Positions 17,716 to 26,159 of a stretch of 64,000 nucleotides of DNA are shown here, one piece after another. A model generated the notes under the pieces. The model was given only the letters and a program-made list of their open reading frames with translations, did not search any database and was not told where the DNA came from. The position numbers and the translations under genes were made by a program. Origin of the DNA: Pseudolabrys sp. Root1462 (GTDB lineage: Bacteria > Pseudomonadota > Alphaproteobacteria > Rhizobiales > Xanthobacteraceae); assembly GCF_001426945.1 (NCBI RefSeq), contig NZ_LMFS01000001.1:2810922-2874921 (forward strand), in the 5' to 3' direction. Position 1 is the stretch's first letter. The number at the start of each line of letters is the position of its first letter.

Positions 17716-19635
17716 TCAGGTGGATTTTGCCGGCGCCGTCTGCGGTGCATTTCGCCGGGCGGCGATTTGAGTCGCAATGACCACCGCGGCGACAAGCGCC
17801 CCGATCAGGTCAGTCTCCAGGCCAGGCTTGATCAATAACAGACCGCCGATGATGAGCAAAGCCCGCTGCCAGGGCGTCGTCGCGGTGATGAAGTAGCCAT
17901 GCAGGCCGCCCGCGAACATGAGAATTCCGAAGCAGGAGGTGAGGAAGGAACCGACGATCGTCGGCCAGTCCCCAATCATCAGCAACGCCGGCTCGTAGAC
18001 AATCATGAACGGCACGATGAAGCCCGCCGCCCCGACTTTCACGGCCGCCCAGCCGGCCTGCCAGAGGTCGGCCTTGGCGATGCCCGCGGCGGCGAACACC
18101 GCCAGCGCCACCGGCGGCGTAATCGCCGACAGCACCGCGAAGTACAGCGCAAACATATGGGCGGCCGGCGGGATGACGCCGAGCTTGATGATCGCCGGCA
18201 CCAGCAGCGCCGTCATGATGATATAGGCCGGCGTCGTCGGCATGCCCATGCCAAGCACGATGCCGGCGCACATGGTCATGACCAGCGCCAGCAACAGGGT
18301 GTGTTCGGAGACATGGGTGACAACCTGGGTGAAGACGATGCCGACGCCGGAGAGTGTGACCACGCCAATGACGATGCCGGCGCAGGCGCAGGCGCAGGCC
18401 ACGCCAAGCGCGTTGCGCGCGCCGTCGACGAAGGCATCGAGCAGATTCTTCAGGTTGACGTACCCGCGGGTGGTTTTGCGCAACGCGGCCACCGGAAAAC
18501 ACGCCAGCGTGCCGACCAGCGCCGCGAGCGGCGCGCTGTACCCGGAATACATGACGGTGAGGATCAGGATCACCGGAATGAACAGATGGCCGCGCACGCG
18601 AAGCGTTTCGCCCAATCGCGGCAATTCCGAGCGTGGCAGGCCGAGCAGCCCCCGCCGCTTCGCCTCGAAATGCACCGCGGCGAAACACGACACGTAGTAG
18701 AGGATCGCGGGAATGATCGCCCAGATCACCACCTGCCCGTAAGACACGGCGAGAAACTCGGCCATCACGAAGGCGGCGGCGCCCATGATGGGCGGCATGA
18801 TCTGGCCGCCGGTCGAAGCGGTCGCCTCGACGCCGGCGGCGAAATGCGGAGAAAAGCCCGAGCGCTTCATCAGCGGAATCGAGATCGGCCCGTCGACCAT
18901 GACATTGGCCACGGCGCTGCCGGAAATCGTGCCGAACAGGCTCGACGACACCACCGAGACCTTGCCCGGACCGCCGGCCTGATTGCCGGTGAGGCTCATG
19001 GCGAAGTCCATGAACAACTGTCCGGTGCCGGTGCGCTCCATGAACGAGCCGAACAGCACGAAAATCAGGACATAGCCGGCCGACACCGACAGCGGAATTC
19101 CGAAGATGCCTTCCGTCGTCATGTAAAGCTGGTCGAGCATCCGCATCGGCTCGAGCTTGGCGAAGAACAGGCCATAGATCAGAAAGACGATGGCGGTCAC
19201 CGGCAGCGCCCAGCCGATCACGCGGCGCGTCGCCTCAAGGACGACCAGCGTCATGATGACGCCCATGGTCATGTCCAGCGGCGTCAGATCGTCGATGTAG
19301 AAGATGCGGTTAACGATGTATTCGTAGTTGACGAACAGATAGAGGATCGGCGTCACCGCAACGACCATCAGGACATAATCGAGCGTACTCGGCAGCGACA
19401 GCTTGGCCTCGCCCTCGACCTGAGCGCCCTGGGCAAGCTCCATGTCCTCGGTCTTCGAGCCGAGGCGGAACAGCAGAAACACCAGCACCAAGGCAAACAG
19501 CAGATGCGTGCCGCGGAACAGCACCGCCTCGGGCGAGCCGAAGGCGATCGCCCACATATGATAGAGCGCCATCGCGATCGAGATGACATAGAGGGCGATC
19601 CGCAGTAGTCCGCGATAGCTGGTGTCGATCTGCAT
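17716..19635 (-). CDS. TRAP transporter fused permease (DctQM type, TAXI family)
   Basis: A 639-residue inner-membrane protein. The N-terminal part of about 180 residues corresponds to the small DctQ subunit, and the rest to the large DctM channel with roughly 12 more helices. Conserved DctM segments include SGSAVANVMVDGPISIPLMKR, EATASTGGQIMPP and GMGMPTTPAYIIM. It imports a carboxylate using a sodium or proton gradient together with the TAXI binding protein encoded just upstream. The ATG at 19635 follows a GGGGGCGGGA stretch and fits the family start. An 11-base hairpin lies between it and the binding-protein gene. Confidence 0.92.
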   Translation of the reverse strand: MQIDTSYRGLLRIALYVISIAMALYHMWAIAFGSPEAVLFRGTHLLFALVLVFLLFRLGSKTEDMELAQGAQVEGEAKLSLPSTLDYVLMVVAVTPILYLFVNYEYIVNRIFYIDDLTPLDMTMGVIMTLVVLEATRRVIGWALPVTAIVFLIYGLFFAKLEPMRMLDQLYMTTEGIFGIPLSVSAGYVLIFVLFGSFMERTGTGQLFMDFAMSLTGNQAGGPGKVSVVSSSLFGTISGSAVANVMVDGPISIPLMKRSGFSPHFAAGVEATASTGGQIMPPIMGAAAFVMAEFLAVSYGQVVIWAIIPAILYYVSCFAAVHFEAKRRGLLGLPRSELPRLGETLRVRGHLFIPVILILTVMYSGYSAPLAALVGTLACFPVAALRKTTRGYVNLKNLLDAFVDGARNALGVACACACAGIVIGVVTLSGVGIVFTQVVTHVSEHTLLLALVMTMCAGIVLGMGMPTTPAYIIMTALLVPAIIKLGVIPPAAHMFALYFAVLSAITPPVALAVFAAAGIAKADLWQAGWAAVKVGAAGFIVPFMIVYEPALLMIGDWPTIVGSFLTSCFGILMFAGGLHGYFITATTPWQRALLIIGGLLLIKPGLETDLIGALVAAVVIATQIAARRNAPQTAPAKST

Positions 19636-19665
19636 GTTAGTCCCGCCCCCGTGACCAAAAGGAAA

Positions 19666-19692
19666 CGCCGGCCGCGGCAAGCGCGGCCGGCG
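19666..19692 (-). terminator. Intra-operon hairpin between binding-protein and permease genes
   Basis: A perfect 11-base stem, CGCCGGCCGCG with its complement, closes on a 5-base loop. On the minus strand it is followed by TTTCCTTTT. This position after a solute-binding protein gene is usual for attenuation or mRNA protection that keeps the binding protein more abundant than the permease. Confidence 0.6.
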
Positions 19693-19702
19693 GTCGCAAC
19701 AT

Positions 19703-20668
19703 TTACTTAGTAGCTACCGTGATGCCGGCTTCCTTGTAGAACTTGGCGGCGCCCGGGTGGAACGGAACCCCGATGTCTTCGGCCATGCCCTTCGGCGTCA
19801 GGTCAGACATCGACTTGTTGACCGCGGACATCGACGCCACGTTCTGCGCCATCGCCTTGGTCATGGCATAGACCATGTCGGCCGGGAGCTTGCACGACGC
19901 GACGATGTGCGTCGCGTAGCCGATCACCTTCACGTCGCTGTCCTGCTTCGGGTACGTACCCTTCGGAATGCTGACGAGCGTATAACCGGGGTTGAGATCG
20001 CGCATCGCCTTGAGCTGATCGGCGAGGTCGAGGATCTTAACCTCCCGCGCGGAGGCAAGATCCATCACCGATCCCGACGGAATGGTGGTGCCGAGACCAA
20101 AGGCAACGGCGTGACCATCCTGCATCTGCGTCACCGAGTCGGTGTACGAGACGAAGCTCATCTTCACGTCGTTGTACGACATGCCGTTGACCTTGAGCAG
20201 CTGGCCCGTGATCAGTTCGCCGGTGTTGCCGCGCTGTTGCGTGGTGACGCCTTTGCCCTTGAGGTCCTTGATCGACTTAACCCCGGAGTCCGCGGCGACG
20301 ACGAGCTGATAGTATTGCGGATAGAGCGTAGCGACGTTGCAGACGTTCGACGTCGGCTTGGTGAACGGCGCATTGCCCTTCAGCCCGTCGACGGTCGAGA
20401 TCGAGTTGCCGAAGCCGACATCGGCCTTGCCTTCATCGACGCCGCGCACATTGGCGATGCCGGCGCCCGGCAGCGATTGCACATTGAGGCCCGGCACGGC
20501 CTTTTCCCACATGTCCTTGAGCTGGCCGCCGAGCGGAACCCAGACGCCACCCTGCGGGCCGGTCATCAACTTGATGTCAGTAGCGGCCGCCGGTTGGGCC
20601 ACGGCCACGGCGAGACCCGTCGCAAGGCCCATATTCAAGACAAGTTTCGAGTATGAAAATTTCACCAT
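19703..20668 (-). CDS. TAXI-family TRAP solute-binding protein
   Basis: A 321-residue periplasmic protein. The signal peptide (LVLNMGLATGLAVAVAQ) ends near PAAA-TD. The mature protein starts with IKLMTGPQGGVWVPLGG, the hallmark of TAXI (TRAP-associated extracytoplasmic immunogenic) receptors. TTQQRGNTGELI in the middle and the C-terminal LTPKGMAEDIGVPFHPGAAKFY also fit. It captures the substrate for the fused permease downstream. The start at 20668 follows GGAGGAGGCG and is much better than the upstream in-frame start. It is the first gene of the minus-strand operon binding protein, permease, dehydratase. Confidence 0.92.
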   Translation of the reverse strand: MVKFSYSKLVLNMGLATGLAVAVAQPAAATDIKLMTGPQGGVWVPLGGQLKDMWEKAVPGLNVQSLPGAGIANVRGVDEGKADVGFGNSISTVDGLKGNAPFTKPTSNVCNVATLYPQYYQLVVAADSGVKSIKDLKGKGVTTQQRGNTGELITGQLLKVNGMSYNDVKMSFVSYTDSVTQMQDGHAVAFGLGTTIPSGSVMDLASAREVKILDLADQLKAMRDLNPGYTLVSIPKGTYPKQDSDVKVIGYATHIVASCKLPADMVYAMTKAMAQNVASMSAVNKSMSDLTPKGMAEDIGVPFHPGAAKFYKEAGITVATK

Positions 20669-20778
20669 CGTCGCCTCCTCCACTGCCCGCTTGTGGTGCT
20701 GCGGGCTTTTGCTTCCGCCTCGATGGACGGCATTTTTTTGATCGAGCTTCGACCTTACTTGGCGGCCGCCCTGTCGCA

Positions 20779-20803
20779 CAAGTCTAATTTACAACTCTTG
20801 ACA
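20779..20803. promoter_or_regulatory. Candidate operator in the divergent promoter region
   Basis: The 192-base spacer between the TAXI gene and the RraA-like gene contains AAGTCTAATTTACAACTCTTG, an A/T-rich imperfect palindrome with AGT and ACT arms. It overlaps a TTGACA at 20798. It could be a site for the FadR-type regulator encoded at 21586. This is inference from position and weak symmetry. Confidence 0.2.
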
Positions 20804-20860
20804 ACATTGACGGAGCCGGACCAGTGTCGCGCGCCAACCGAATTCATCCCGAGGACAGCG

Positions 20861-21571
20861 ATGCGCGAGACCACAAAATCCAAACTCATGGCGGTCTCGA
20901 CCGCGACCTTGACCACCGTTTTGTTCAAGCGCGGGTTCCGCAATACCTTCATCGCCGGCATCCATCGCATCAATGCCGGCGACAAACCGAACATGGTCGG
21001 CCCCGCCTATACGCTGCGCTATATCCCCGCGCGCGAGGATCTGGACCATCTTGGCGTGTTCGAGGATCGCAGCCATCCGCAGCGCAAGGGCGTCGAGGAA
21101 TGCCCGGCCGGGGCAGTGTTCGTGATCGACAGCCGGCGTAACGCCTCGGCGGCTTCCGCCGGCAACATCCTGCTCACCCGGCTGTGGAAGCGCGGCTGCG
21201 CTGGCATCGTCACCGACGGCGGCTTCCGCGATACGCCGGAAATCGCCGCCATGCCCTTCCCCGCCTATCATGCGCAGCCTGCGGCGCCGACCAACCTGAT
21301 CAAGCATCACGCTGTCGATCTTAACCTGCCGATCGCCTGCGGCGAGGTTTCGGTTTATCCCGGCGACATCATCGTCGGCGACGCCGAAGGCGTCGTCGTG
21401 GTCCCGCAGCACATCGCCGACGACGTCGCCGACGAAGCCTTCGAGCAGACCGTGTTCGAGGATTTCGTGCAGGAGAAGGTGATGGAGGGCAAAAGCATCT
21501 TCGGCATCTATCCGCCGTCGCCCGAGGCGAAAGAGGACTTCGCCCGCTGGCGCAAAGCCAAAGACCGTTGA
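20861..21571 (+). CDS. RraA-like protein (4-hydroxy-4-methyl-2-oxoglutarate aldolase family)
   Basis: A 236-residue protein of the RraA/HMG-aldolase superfamily. Recognisable segments are STATLTTVLFKRG, VGPAYTLRYIPARED, the active-site-like GIVTDGGFRDTPEI with the Arg-Asp pair, and GDIIVGDAEGVVVVP. In aldolase members the Arg binds pyruvate and the Asp holds the metal. The regulator of ribonuclease E belongs to the same fold, but next to a dehydratase and transporter a lyase acting on a keto acid is more likely. GAGGA lies six bases before the ATG at 20861. It is divergent from the TAXI operon and followed 14 bases later by a FadR-type regulator. Confidence 0.8.
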   Translation: MRETTKSKLMAVSTATLTTVLFKRGFRNTFIAGIHRINAGDKPNMVGPAYTLRYIPAREDLDHLGVFEDRSHPQRKGVEECPAGAVFVIDSRRNASAASAGNILLTRLWKRGCAGIVTDGGFRDTPEIAAMPFPAYHAQPAAPTNLIKHHAVDLNLPIACGEVSVYPGDIIVGDAEGVVVVPQHIADDVADEAFEQTVFEDFVQEKVMEGKSIFGIYPPSPEAKEDFARWRKAKDR

Positions 21572-21585
21572 GGTCGTAGTCCCTC

Positions 21586-22311
21586 ATGTCGCTTGAGAGG
21601 TCAGCATCGACGACGACGCCCTTGAGCGAGGCCAGGCGCAGCACCGGAATCTATCAGCGCATCTTCGAGACCATCGTTGCCGGCGAATTCGCGGTGAATT
21701 CCCGGCTACCATCCGAGACGGAGCTGGCGTTGCGCTTCGGCGCTTCGCGGCCGGTGGTGCGCGAAGCGCTGGCGCGCCTGCGCGATGACGGCATTATCGT
21801 CTCGCGCCAGGGCTCCGGCAGCTATGTGAAACGCCGGCCGGACGTCGCGGTGCTGCACTTCACGCCCGGCGGTTCGATTGACGACGTCCAGCGCTGTTTC
21901 GAATTCCGCCACGCCATCGAAGGCGGCGCCGCGGCACTCGCTGCGGAACGGTGGGAGGAAGCCGATCTGGCCGAGATCCGGGCGGCTTTCGACGCACTGG
22001 AAGTCGCGATCCGCAAGAACGAACTCGGCGTTGAGGCAGACGAACGTTTTCATCTGGCTATCGCCAAGGCGACCCATAACCCGTATTACGTTTCGATGCA
22101 GACGTCGCTGCAACCCCATATCCGTTTCGGCATGAACCTGACCCGCAATCTGTCGCGGTTACGGAAGGCCGAGCGCGTGCTCGCGGTCCAGGATGAGCAC
22201 CGCGTCATCCTCGCCGCCATCGAGGCGCGCGATCCGCAAGCCGCGCGTCACGCCATGGAAGATCACATCGCCAACGCGCGGCGGCGCATGTTCGACAACG
22301 TGCCGGCATGA
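21586..22311 (+). CDS. GntR-family (FadR subfamily) transcriptional regulator
   Basis: A 241-residue DNA-binding protein. The winged helix-turn-helix is at about residues 20-85 (RLPSETELALRFGASRPVV, then REALARL and GSGSYV). The C-terminal FCD ligand domain follows, with EADERFHLAIAKATHNPYY carrying the metal- or ligand-binding His residues. FadR-type FCD regulators usually respond to small carboxylates. Its place directly after the RraA-like gene and its distance from the divergent TAXI operon suggest it controls both. Its stop overlaps the next ATG by four bases (ATGA). Confidence 0.9.
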   Translation: MSLERSASTTTPLSEARRSTGIYQRIFETIVAGEFAVNSRLPSETELALRFGASRPVVREALARLRDDGIIVSRQGSGSYVKRRPDVAVLHFTPGGSIDDVQRCFEFRHAIEGGAAALAAERWEEADLAEIRAAFDALEVAIRKNELGVEADERFHLAIAKATHNPYYVSMQTSLQPHIRFGMNLTRNLSRLRKAERVLAVQDEHRVILAAIEARDPQAARHAMEDHIANARRRMFDNVPA

Positions 22312-23255
22312 CCGCGCAATCGCCGTCCACGCCGGCATCACCCGGGCTCGTCGCCCGGTTTTCCGGCAATGCCTATCTCCTTCTCGCACTCACCTCGCTG
22401 TTCTGGTCCGGCAACCATGTGATCGGGCGCGCCGCCGGCGGTGAGGTGCCGCCGCTCACCATTGCCCTGGTGCGCTGGCTGGTGCCGACCCTGCTGCTGT
22501 GGCCGTTCGTGCGGCAGAAGCTCCGGCAGGACTGGCCGACGATCGTGGCACACTGGAAGATCGTGTTCTGGCTGGCGTTCAGCGGAGGCGCCCTCTTCAC
22601 CAGCCTGCAATATGTCGGCCTACAGCACACCAATGCGCTCAACGTGTCGGTGCTTAACTCGCTGGTGCCGGTGCTGATCGTCGTCGTCAGCGCCGCGGTG
22701 TTTCGTGACCGGGTGTCGCGCATGCAACTCGCTGGCATCGTCGTATCGTCGCTGGGTGTGGTCGCCATCGTTGCCCATGGCGATCTGACGAACCTGCGCG
22801 CGCTTGCATTCAATGAAGGCGACCTGATCACGCTTTTCACCATGCTGGTGTTTGCGCTCTATTCGACATCGCTTCGGCTGTCGCCGAGGATCGAACCTCT
22901 GACCATGCTGTTCATCCTCGCGACGGTATCGACCGTCGTCACCCTGCCCTTCGCGGCGTGGGAATGGGCTGGAGGCTTCACACCCAAGGCGACGTGGCTG
23001 ACCTTCGGCACGCTGGCTTATGTCTCGTTCTTTCCGGGGCTGTTCGCCTATGCGCTCTGGAACCGAGGCATCGCGCTGATCGGCGCCAACCGCGCCGGTC
23101 CCTTCCTTCACCTCATCCCGGTCTTCACAGCGGTGATCGCCACGACGGTTCTGGGCGAGCATCTATATACGTTCCACATCGTCGGCTTCGCTCTGATCCT
23201 GAGCGGCGTCTATCTCGCCTCGCGGAAGGGCACATCTCCCGTTCCCAAAGGATAG
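22308..23255 (+). CDS. DMT-superfamily (EamA) transporter
   Basis: A 315-residue membrane protein with ten predicted helices and two EamA repeats. The segments LALTSLFWSGNHVIGRA and VPPLTIALVRWLVPTL open the first repeat, and LNSLVPVLIVVVSAAVFRD marks its end. The gene begins in the ATGA overlap with the regulator, so it is translationally coupled. It could export a metabolite or by-product of the pathway; the substrate is unknown. Confidence 0.85.
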   Translation: MTAQSPSTPASPGLVARFSGNAYLLLALTSLFWSGNHVIGRAAGGEVPPLTIALVRWLVPTLLLWPFVRQKLRQDWPTIVAHWKIVFWLAFSGGALFTSLQYVGLQHTNALNVSVLNSLVPVLIVVVSAAVFRDRVSRMQLAGIVVSSLGVVAIVAHGDLTNLRALAFNEGDLITLFTMLVFALYSTSLRLSPRIEPLTMLFILATVSTVVTLPFAAWEWAGGFTPKATWLTFGTLAYVSFFPGLFAYALWNRGIALIGANRAGPFLHLIPVFTAVIATTVLGEHLYTFHIVGFALILSGVYLASRKGTSPVPKG

Positions 23256-23551
23256 GTACCCGCCAACCGACCGGCCGGTACGCGAGGGGAGAAGGAGATT
23301 TCGTCGCCGGCTCACGACAGGAGCGGCAATTTCCCTGTGAGTGTTAAAAGGCGCAGTCCTGTTTCTTATTTGCCAGCGGCCATTGACGTGCGGCCGGGCT
23401 GACCGCAGGACAGAGCCCTGCCGCGACGAATGCCGACCTTCCCGAAGGCCAACTGATCTTGAGCACAACCTCGCAACTGTCGGATAACGTAGCCCTCCAC
23501 CTGGGCGACCCGCCCGGGCGCCGAACCGTACTTTCGACAGGCCTATTACCC
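23256..23551. promoter_or_regulatory. Leader region of metNIQ
   Basis: This spacer of about 296 bases has no gene. It contains AGTCCTG near 23355 and CAGGACA near 23406, which can pair around a GC-rich arm. I checked for the SAM-I and SAM-II riboswitch consensus and found neither by eye. No assignment is made. Confidence 0.3.
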
Positions 23552-24640
23552 TTGAACAGCACGAGCACAAGCCAGAACCGAACCGACGCGCGGTCTGCCG
23601 GCATTGTCGTCTTCGATCGTGTGCATAAAGCTTTCGCCGCGCGCGGCAGCGCCGGCGAAGTCGCGGCCCTGCACGATATCTCGCTGGCCGTGCCGACCGG
23701 GTCAATCATGGGCGTCATCGGCCGCAGCGGCGCTGGCAAATCCACCCTCATCCGGCTCGTCAACGGCCTCGAGACTCCGACCGGCGGCCGCGTGCTGTTC
23801 GACGGCGTCGACGTCGGAACATTGGGCGGCGGCGCCTTGCGGCAGACTCAGCGCCAGATCGGCATGATCTTTCAGCATTTCAATCTGCTGTCATCGCGCA
23901 CCGTTTTCGAGAATGTCGGACTGCCGCTCGAGATCGCGGGCACGGCAAAGGCGGCCATCGCCGCACGCGTCAATGCGCTGCTGGACCTCGTCGGCCTCGC
24001 AGACAAGCGCGACCGCTATCCTAGCGAACTCTCGGGCGGACAGAAGCAGCGGGTCGGCATCGCACGGGCGCTGGCGACCGAGCCCAAGCTCCTGCTCTCC
24101 GATGAAGCGACATCGGCGCTTGATCCGGAAACGACGCGGTCGATCCTCGACCTGCTCAAGACCGTCAATCGCGAGCTCGGCCTGACAATCCTCTTGATCA
24201 CGCACGAAATGTCGGTCGTGCGCGCGATCGCCGACGAAGTCGTCGTGCTTGAGGGCGGCCGCGTCGTCGAGCACGGCAACGTCTACGACGTCTTCACGCA
24301 ACCCCAGCACGCCGTGACGCGATCGTTCTTCGCCAACGACGCCGGACGGCAGTTGCCCGAAGAGTTGAGAGCAAGGCTGCAGGCATCGGCATCGCCCGGC
24401 GGCAAGACCATCATCCGCATCGTGTTCCGGACCGCATCGGCCGACGAAGCCGTGCTTTCGAAGCTGACGCGCGAACTCGGGGTTGATGTCAACATCATCA
24501 CCGCGACCGTGGATACGCTGTCCGGCAAGCCGTTTGGCTGGTTCATCGCCAGCATCGACGGCGGCAAGCCGGCGGAAGAGATTGTCGCCTATCTTGCCCG
24601 CTACGGCGTCGGCGCGGAGTTGCTCGGCCATGTCGCCTGA
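23552..24640 (+). CDS. metN: Methionine ABC transporter ATP-binding protein MetN
   Basis: A 362-residue ATPase that powers methionine import. Walker A is GRSGAGKST, the Q-loop region IGMIFQHFNLL, the signature LSGGQKQRVGIARAL, Walker B LLLSDEATSALDPET and the switch His in LLITHEMSVV. The C-terminal NIL domain (about 80 residues, from TIIRIVFRT) is the methionine-sensing regulatory domain of MetN. The start is uncertain. No ATG is near; a TTG at 23552 is chosen over the TTG at 23459 because codons before it are atypical. It is followed at once by metI (overlap) and metQ. Confidence 0.92.
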   Translation: MNSTSTSQNRTDARSAGIVVFDRVHKAFAARGSAGEVAALHDISLAVPTGSIMGVIGRSGAGKSTLIRLVNGLETPTGGRVLFDGVDVGTLGGGALRQTQRQIGMIFQHFNLLSSRTVFENVGLPLEIAGTAKAAIAARVNALLDLVGLADKRDRYPSELSGGQKQRVGIARALATEPKLLLSDEATSALDPETTRSILDLLKTVNRELGLTILLITHEMSVVRAIADEVVVLEGGRVVEHGNVYDVFTQPQHAVTRSFFANDAGRQLPEELRARLQASASPGGKTIIRIVFRTASADEAVLSKLTRELGVDVNIITATVDTLSGKPFGWFIASIDGGKPAEEIVAYLARYGVGAELLGHVA

Positions 24641-25298
24641 AATCATCCGCCTGATCGTCGATGCCACCGTCGACACGCTTTACATGGTGGCGCTGGCCCT
24701 GAGCTTCGGCACCTTGGTCGGCCTGCCGCTCGGCATCTTCCTCGCGACCGGCGGCAAGGGCGAGTTGCTCGCCTTCCCGGCGGCCAAAACCGTGCTCGGC
24801 TTCGCCGCCAACGCGACGCGTTCGACGCCCTTCATCATTCTCGTCGTGGCCATCATCCCGTTCACGCGGCTGATCGCCGGCACCTCGATCGGCACCACCG
24901 CGGCAGTCGTGCCGCTGACGCTCGCGGCGATTCCGTTCATCGCCCGGCTGATCGAAGCCGCCATCCGCGAGGTCGATTACGGCCTGGTCGAAGCGGCGCG
25001 GGCCATGGGCGCCACGCCGTTGCAGATCGTGCGCAAGGTACTCATTCCGGAAGCGCTTCCCGGCATCGTGCTCGGCCCGACGCTGGCTGCGGTCAACCTT
25101 ATCGGCTTCTCGGCCATCGTCGGCGTCGTCGGCGGCGGCGGCCTCGGCGATCTCGGCATCCGTTACGGCTACCAGCGCTTCATGCCGGAAGTGATGGCCG
25201 TCGTCGTCGTCGTCCTCATCGTCCTGGTGCAGAGCGTGCAATCCTTCGGCGACCGCCTTTCGCGCCGTCTCAACAAACGTCTTCGTCACTCGTCCTGA
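24630..25298 (+). CDS. metI: Methionine ABC transporter permease MetI
   Basis: A 222-residue inner-membrane permease with about five to six helices. The EAA loop, which contacts MetN, reads EAARAMGATPLQIVRKVLIPEALPG, with the E-A-A and G spacing conserved. The ATG at 24630 lies inside the metN 3' end and overlaps its stop, which indicates translational coupling. Length is normal for MetI. Confidence 0.93.
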   Translation: MSPEIIRLIVDATVDTLYMVALALSFGTLVGLPLGIFLATGGKGELLAFPAAKTVLGFAANATRSTPFIILVVAIIPFTRLIAGTSIGTTAAVVPLTLAAIPFIARLIEAAIREVDYGLVEAARAMGATPLQIVRKVLIPEALPGIVLGPTLAAVNLIGFSAIVGVVGGGGLGDLGIRYGYQRFMPEVMAVVVVVLIVLVQSVQSFGDRLSRRLNKRLRHSS

Positions 25299-25321
25299 TG
25301 CATACTCAAGGGAGAACCAGC

Positions 25322-26101
25322 ATGTTCGTGCGTCATATCCTGACTGCTGCCGTCGCCGTGATCGTCGGCCTCGGCGCGGCGCAAGCCGAAACCATCAAGA
25401 TCGGCGTCACGCCCGGGCCGCACGCCCAGGTGCTCGAATTCGTCAAGCCCATCGCTGCGAAAAAGGGCCTCGACATTCAGATCATCGAATTCTCGGATTA
25501 CGTCATTCCGAACACAGCCCTGGACGCCGGAGAAATCCAGGCCAATTCGTTCCAGCACCTGCCCTATCTGGAGAACCAGAAGAAGGACCGCGGCTTCAAG
25601 ATCGAGAGCGCCGGCTTCACGCTGAATTTCCCGCTCGGCATCTACTCGAAGAAGCACAAGTCCTTCGCCGAAGTGCCGGACGGCGGCAAGATCGCCATCC
25701 AGAACGACCCGACCAATGGCGGCCGCTCGTTGCTGCTGTTGCAGGACAAGGGCTTCATCAAGCTCAAGCCGGAAGCGGGCATCAAGCCGAGCATCGCCGA
25801 CATTATCGACAATCCGAAGAAGCTGAAATTCATCGAAGTCGAGGCCGCGCAGACGCCGCGCTCGCTCGAGGACGTCGATGCCGCCTCGATCAACACCAAC
25901 TATGCGACACAGGCCGGGCTGACGCTGAACGACGCCATCCTCAAGGAGGACGCCAAGGGTCCCTACGTCAACATCATCGCTGTACGCACAGTCGACAAGG
26001 ACAAGCCCTGGGTGAAGACCCTGCTCGAGGCCTATTACACCCCCGAGGTGAAGGCCTTCGTGCTTGAGAAGTTCAAGGGCGCGGTGCTGCCGAGCTGGTA
26101 A
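25322..26101 (+). CDS. metQ: Methionine-binding protein MetQ (NlpA family)
   Basis: A 259-residue secreted binding protein. The signal peptide is MFVRHILTAAVAVIVGLGAA with cleavage near AQA. There is no lipobox Cys, so it is a soluble periplasmic form, unlike the lipoprotein MetQ of E. coli. NlpA-family marks are IKIGVTPGPHAQVLEFVKP, NSFQHLPYLENQ and the IQNDPTNGGRSLLLLQ loop. AAGGGAGAA precedes the ATG at 25322. A hairpin follows the stop. Confidence 0.92.
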   Translation: MFVRHILTAAVAVIVGLGAAQAETIKIGVTPGPHAQVLEFVKPIAAKKGLDIQIIEFSDYVIPNTALDAGEIQANSFQHLPYLENQKKDRGFKIESAGFTLNFPLGIYSKKHKSFAEVPDGGKIAIQNDPTNGGRSLLLLQDKGFIKLKPEAGIKPSIADIIDNPKKLKFIEVEAAQTPRSLEDVDAASINTNYATQAGLTLNDAILKEDAKGPYVNIIAVRTVDKDKPWVKTLLEAYYTPEVKAFVLEKFKGAVLPSW

Positions 26102-26114
26102 GCTTCAATCGAGA

Positions 26115-26152
26115 CCGCGCAGGGATGCCGCATAGCGGCGTTCCCTGCGCGG
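26115..26152. terminator. Hairpin between metQ and the lipoprotein gene
   Basis: CCGCGCAGGGA and TCCCTGCGCGG pair, with an inner TGCCGC / CGGCG arm and loop ATAG. It lies between two convergent stops and probably ends both transcripts. T-runs are short. Confidence 0.55.
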
Positions 26153-26159
26153 GATGATT

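Noticed and set aside
23256-23551. SAM riboswitch before metNIQ
   Set aside because: Neither the SAM-I nor the SAM-II conserved core is seen by eye.
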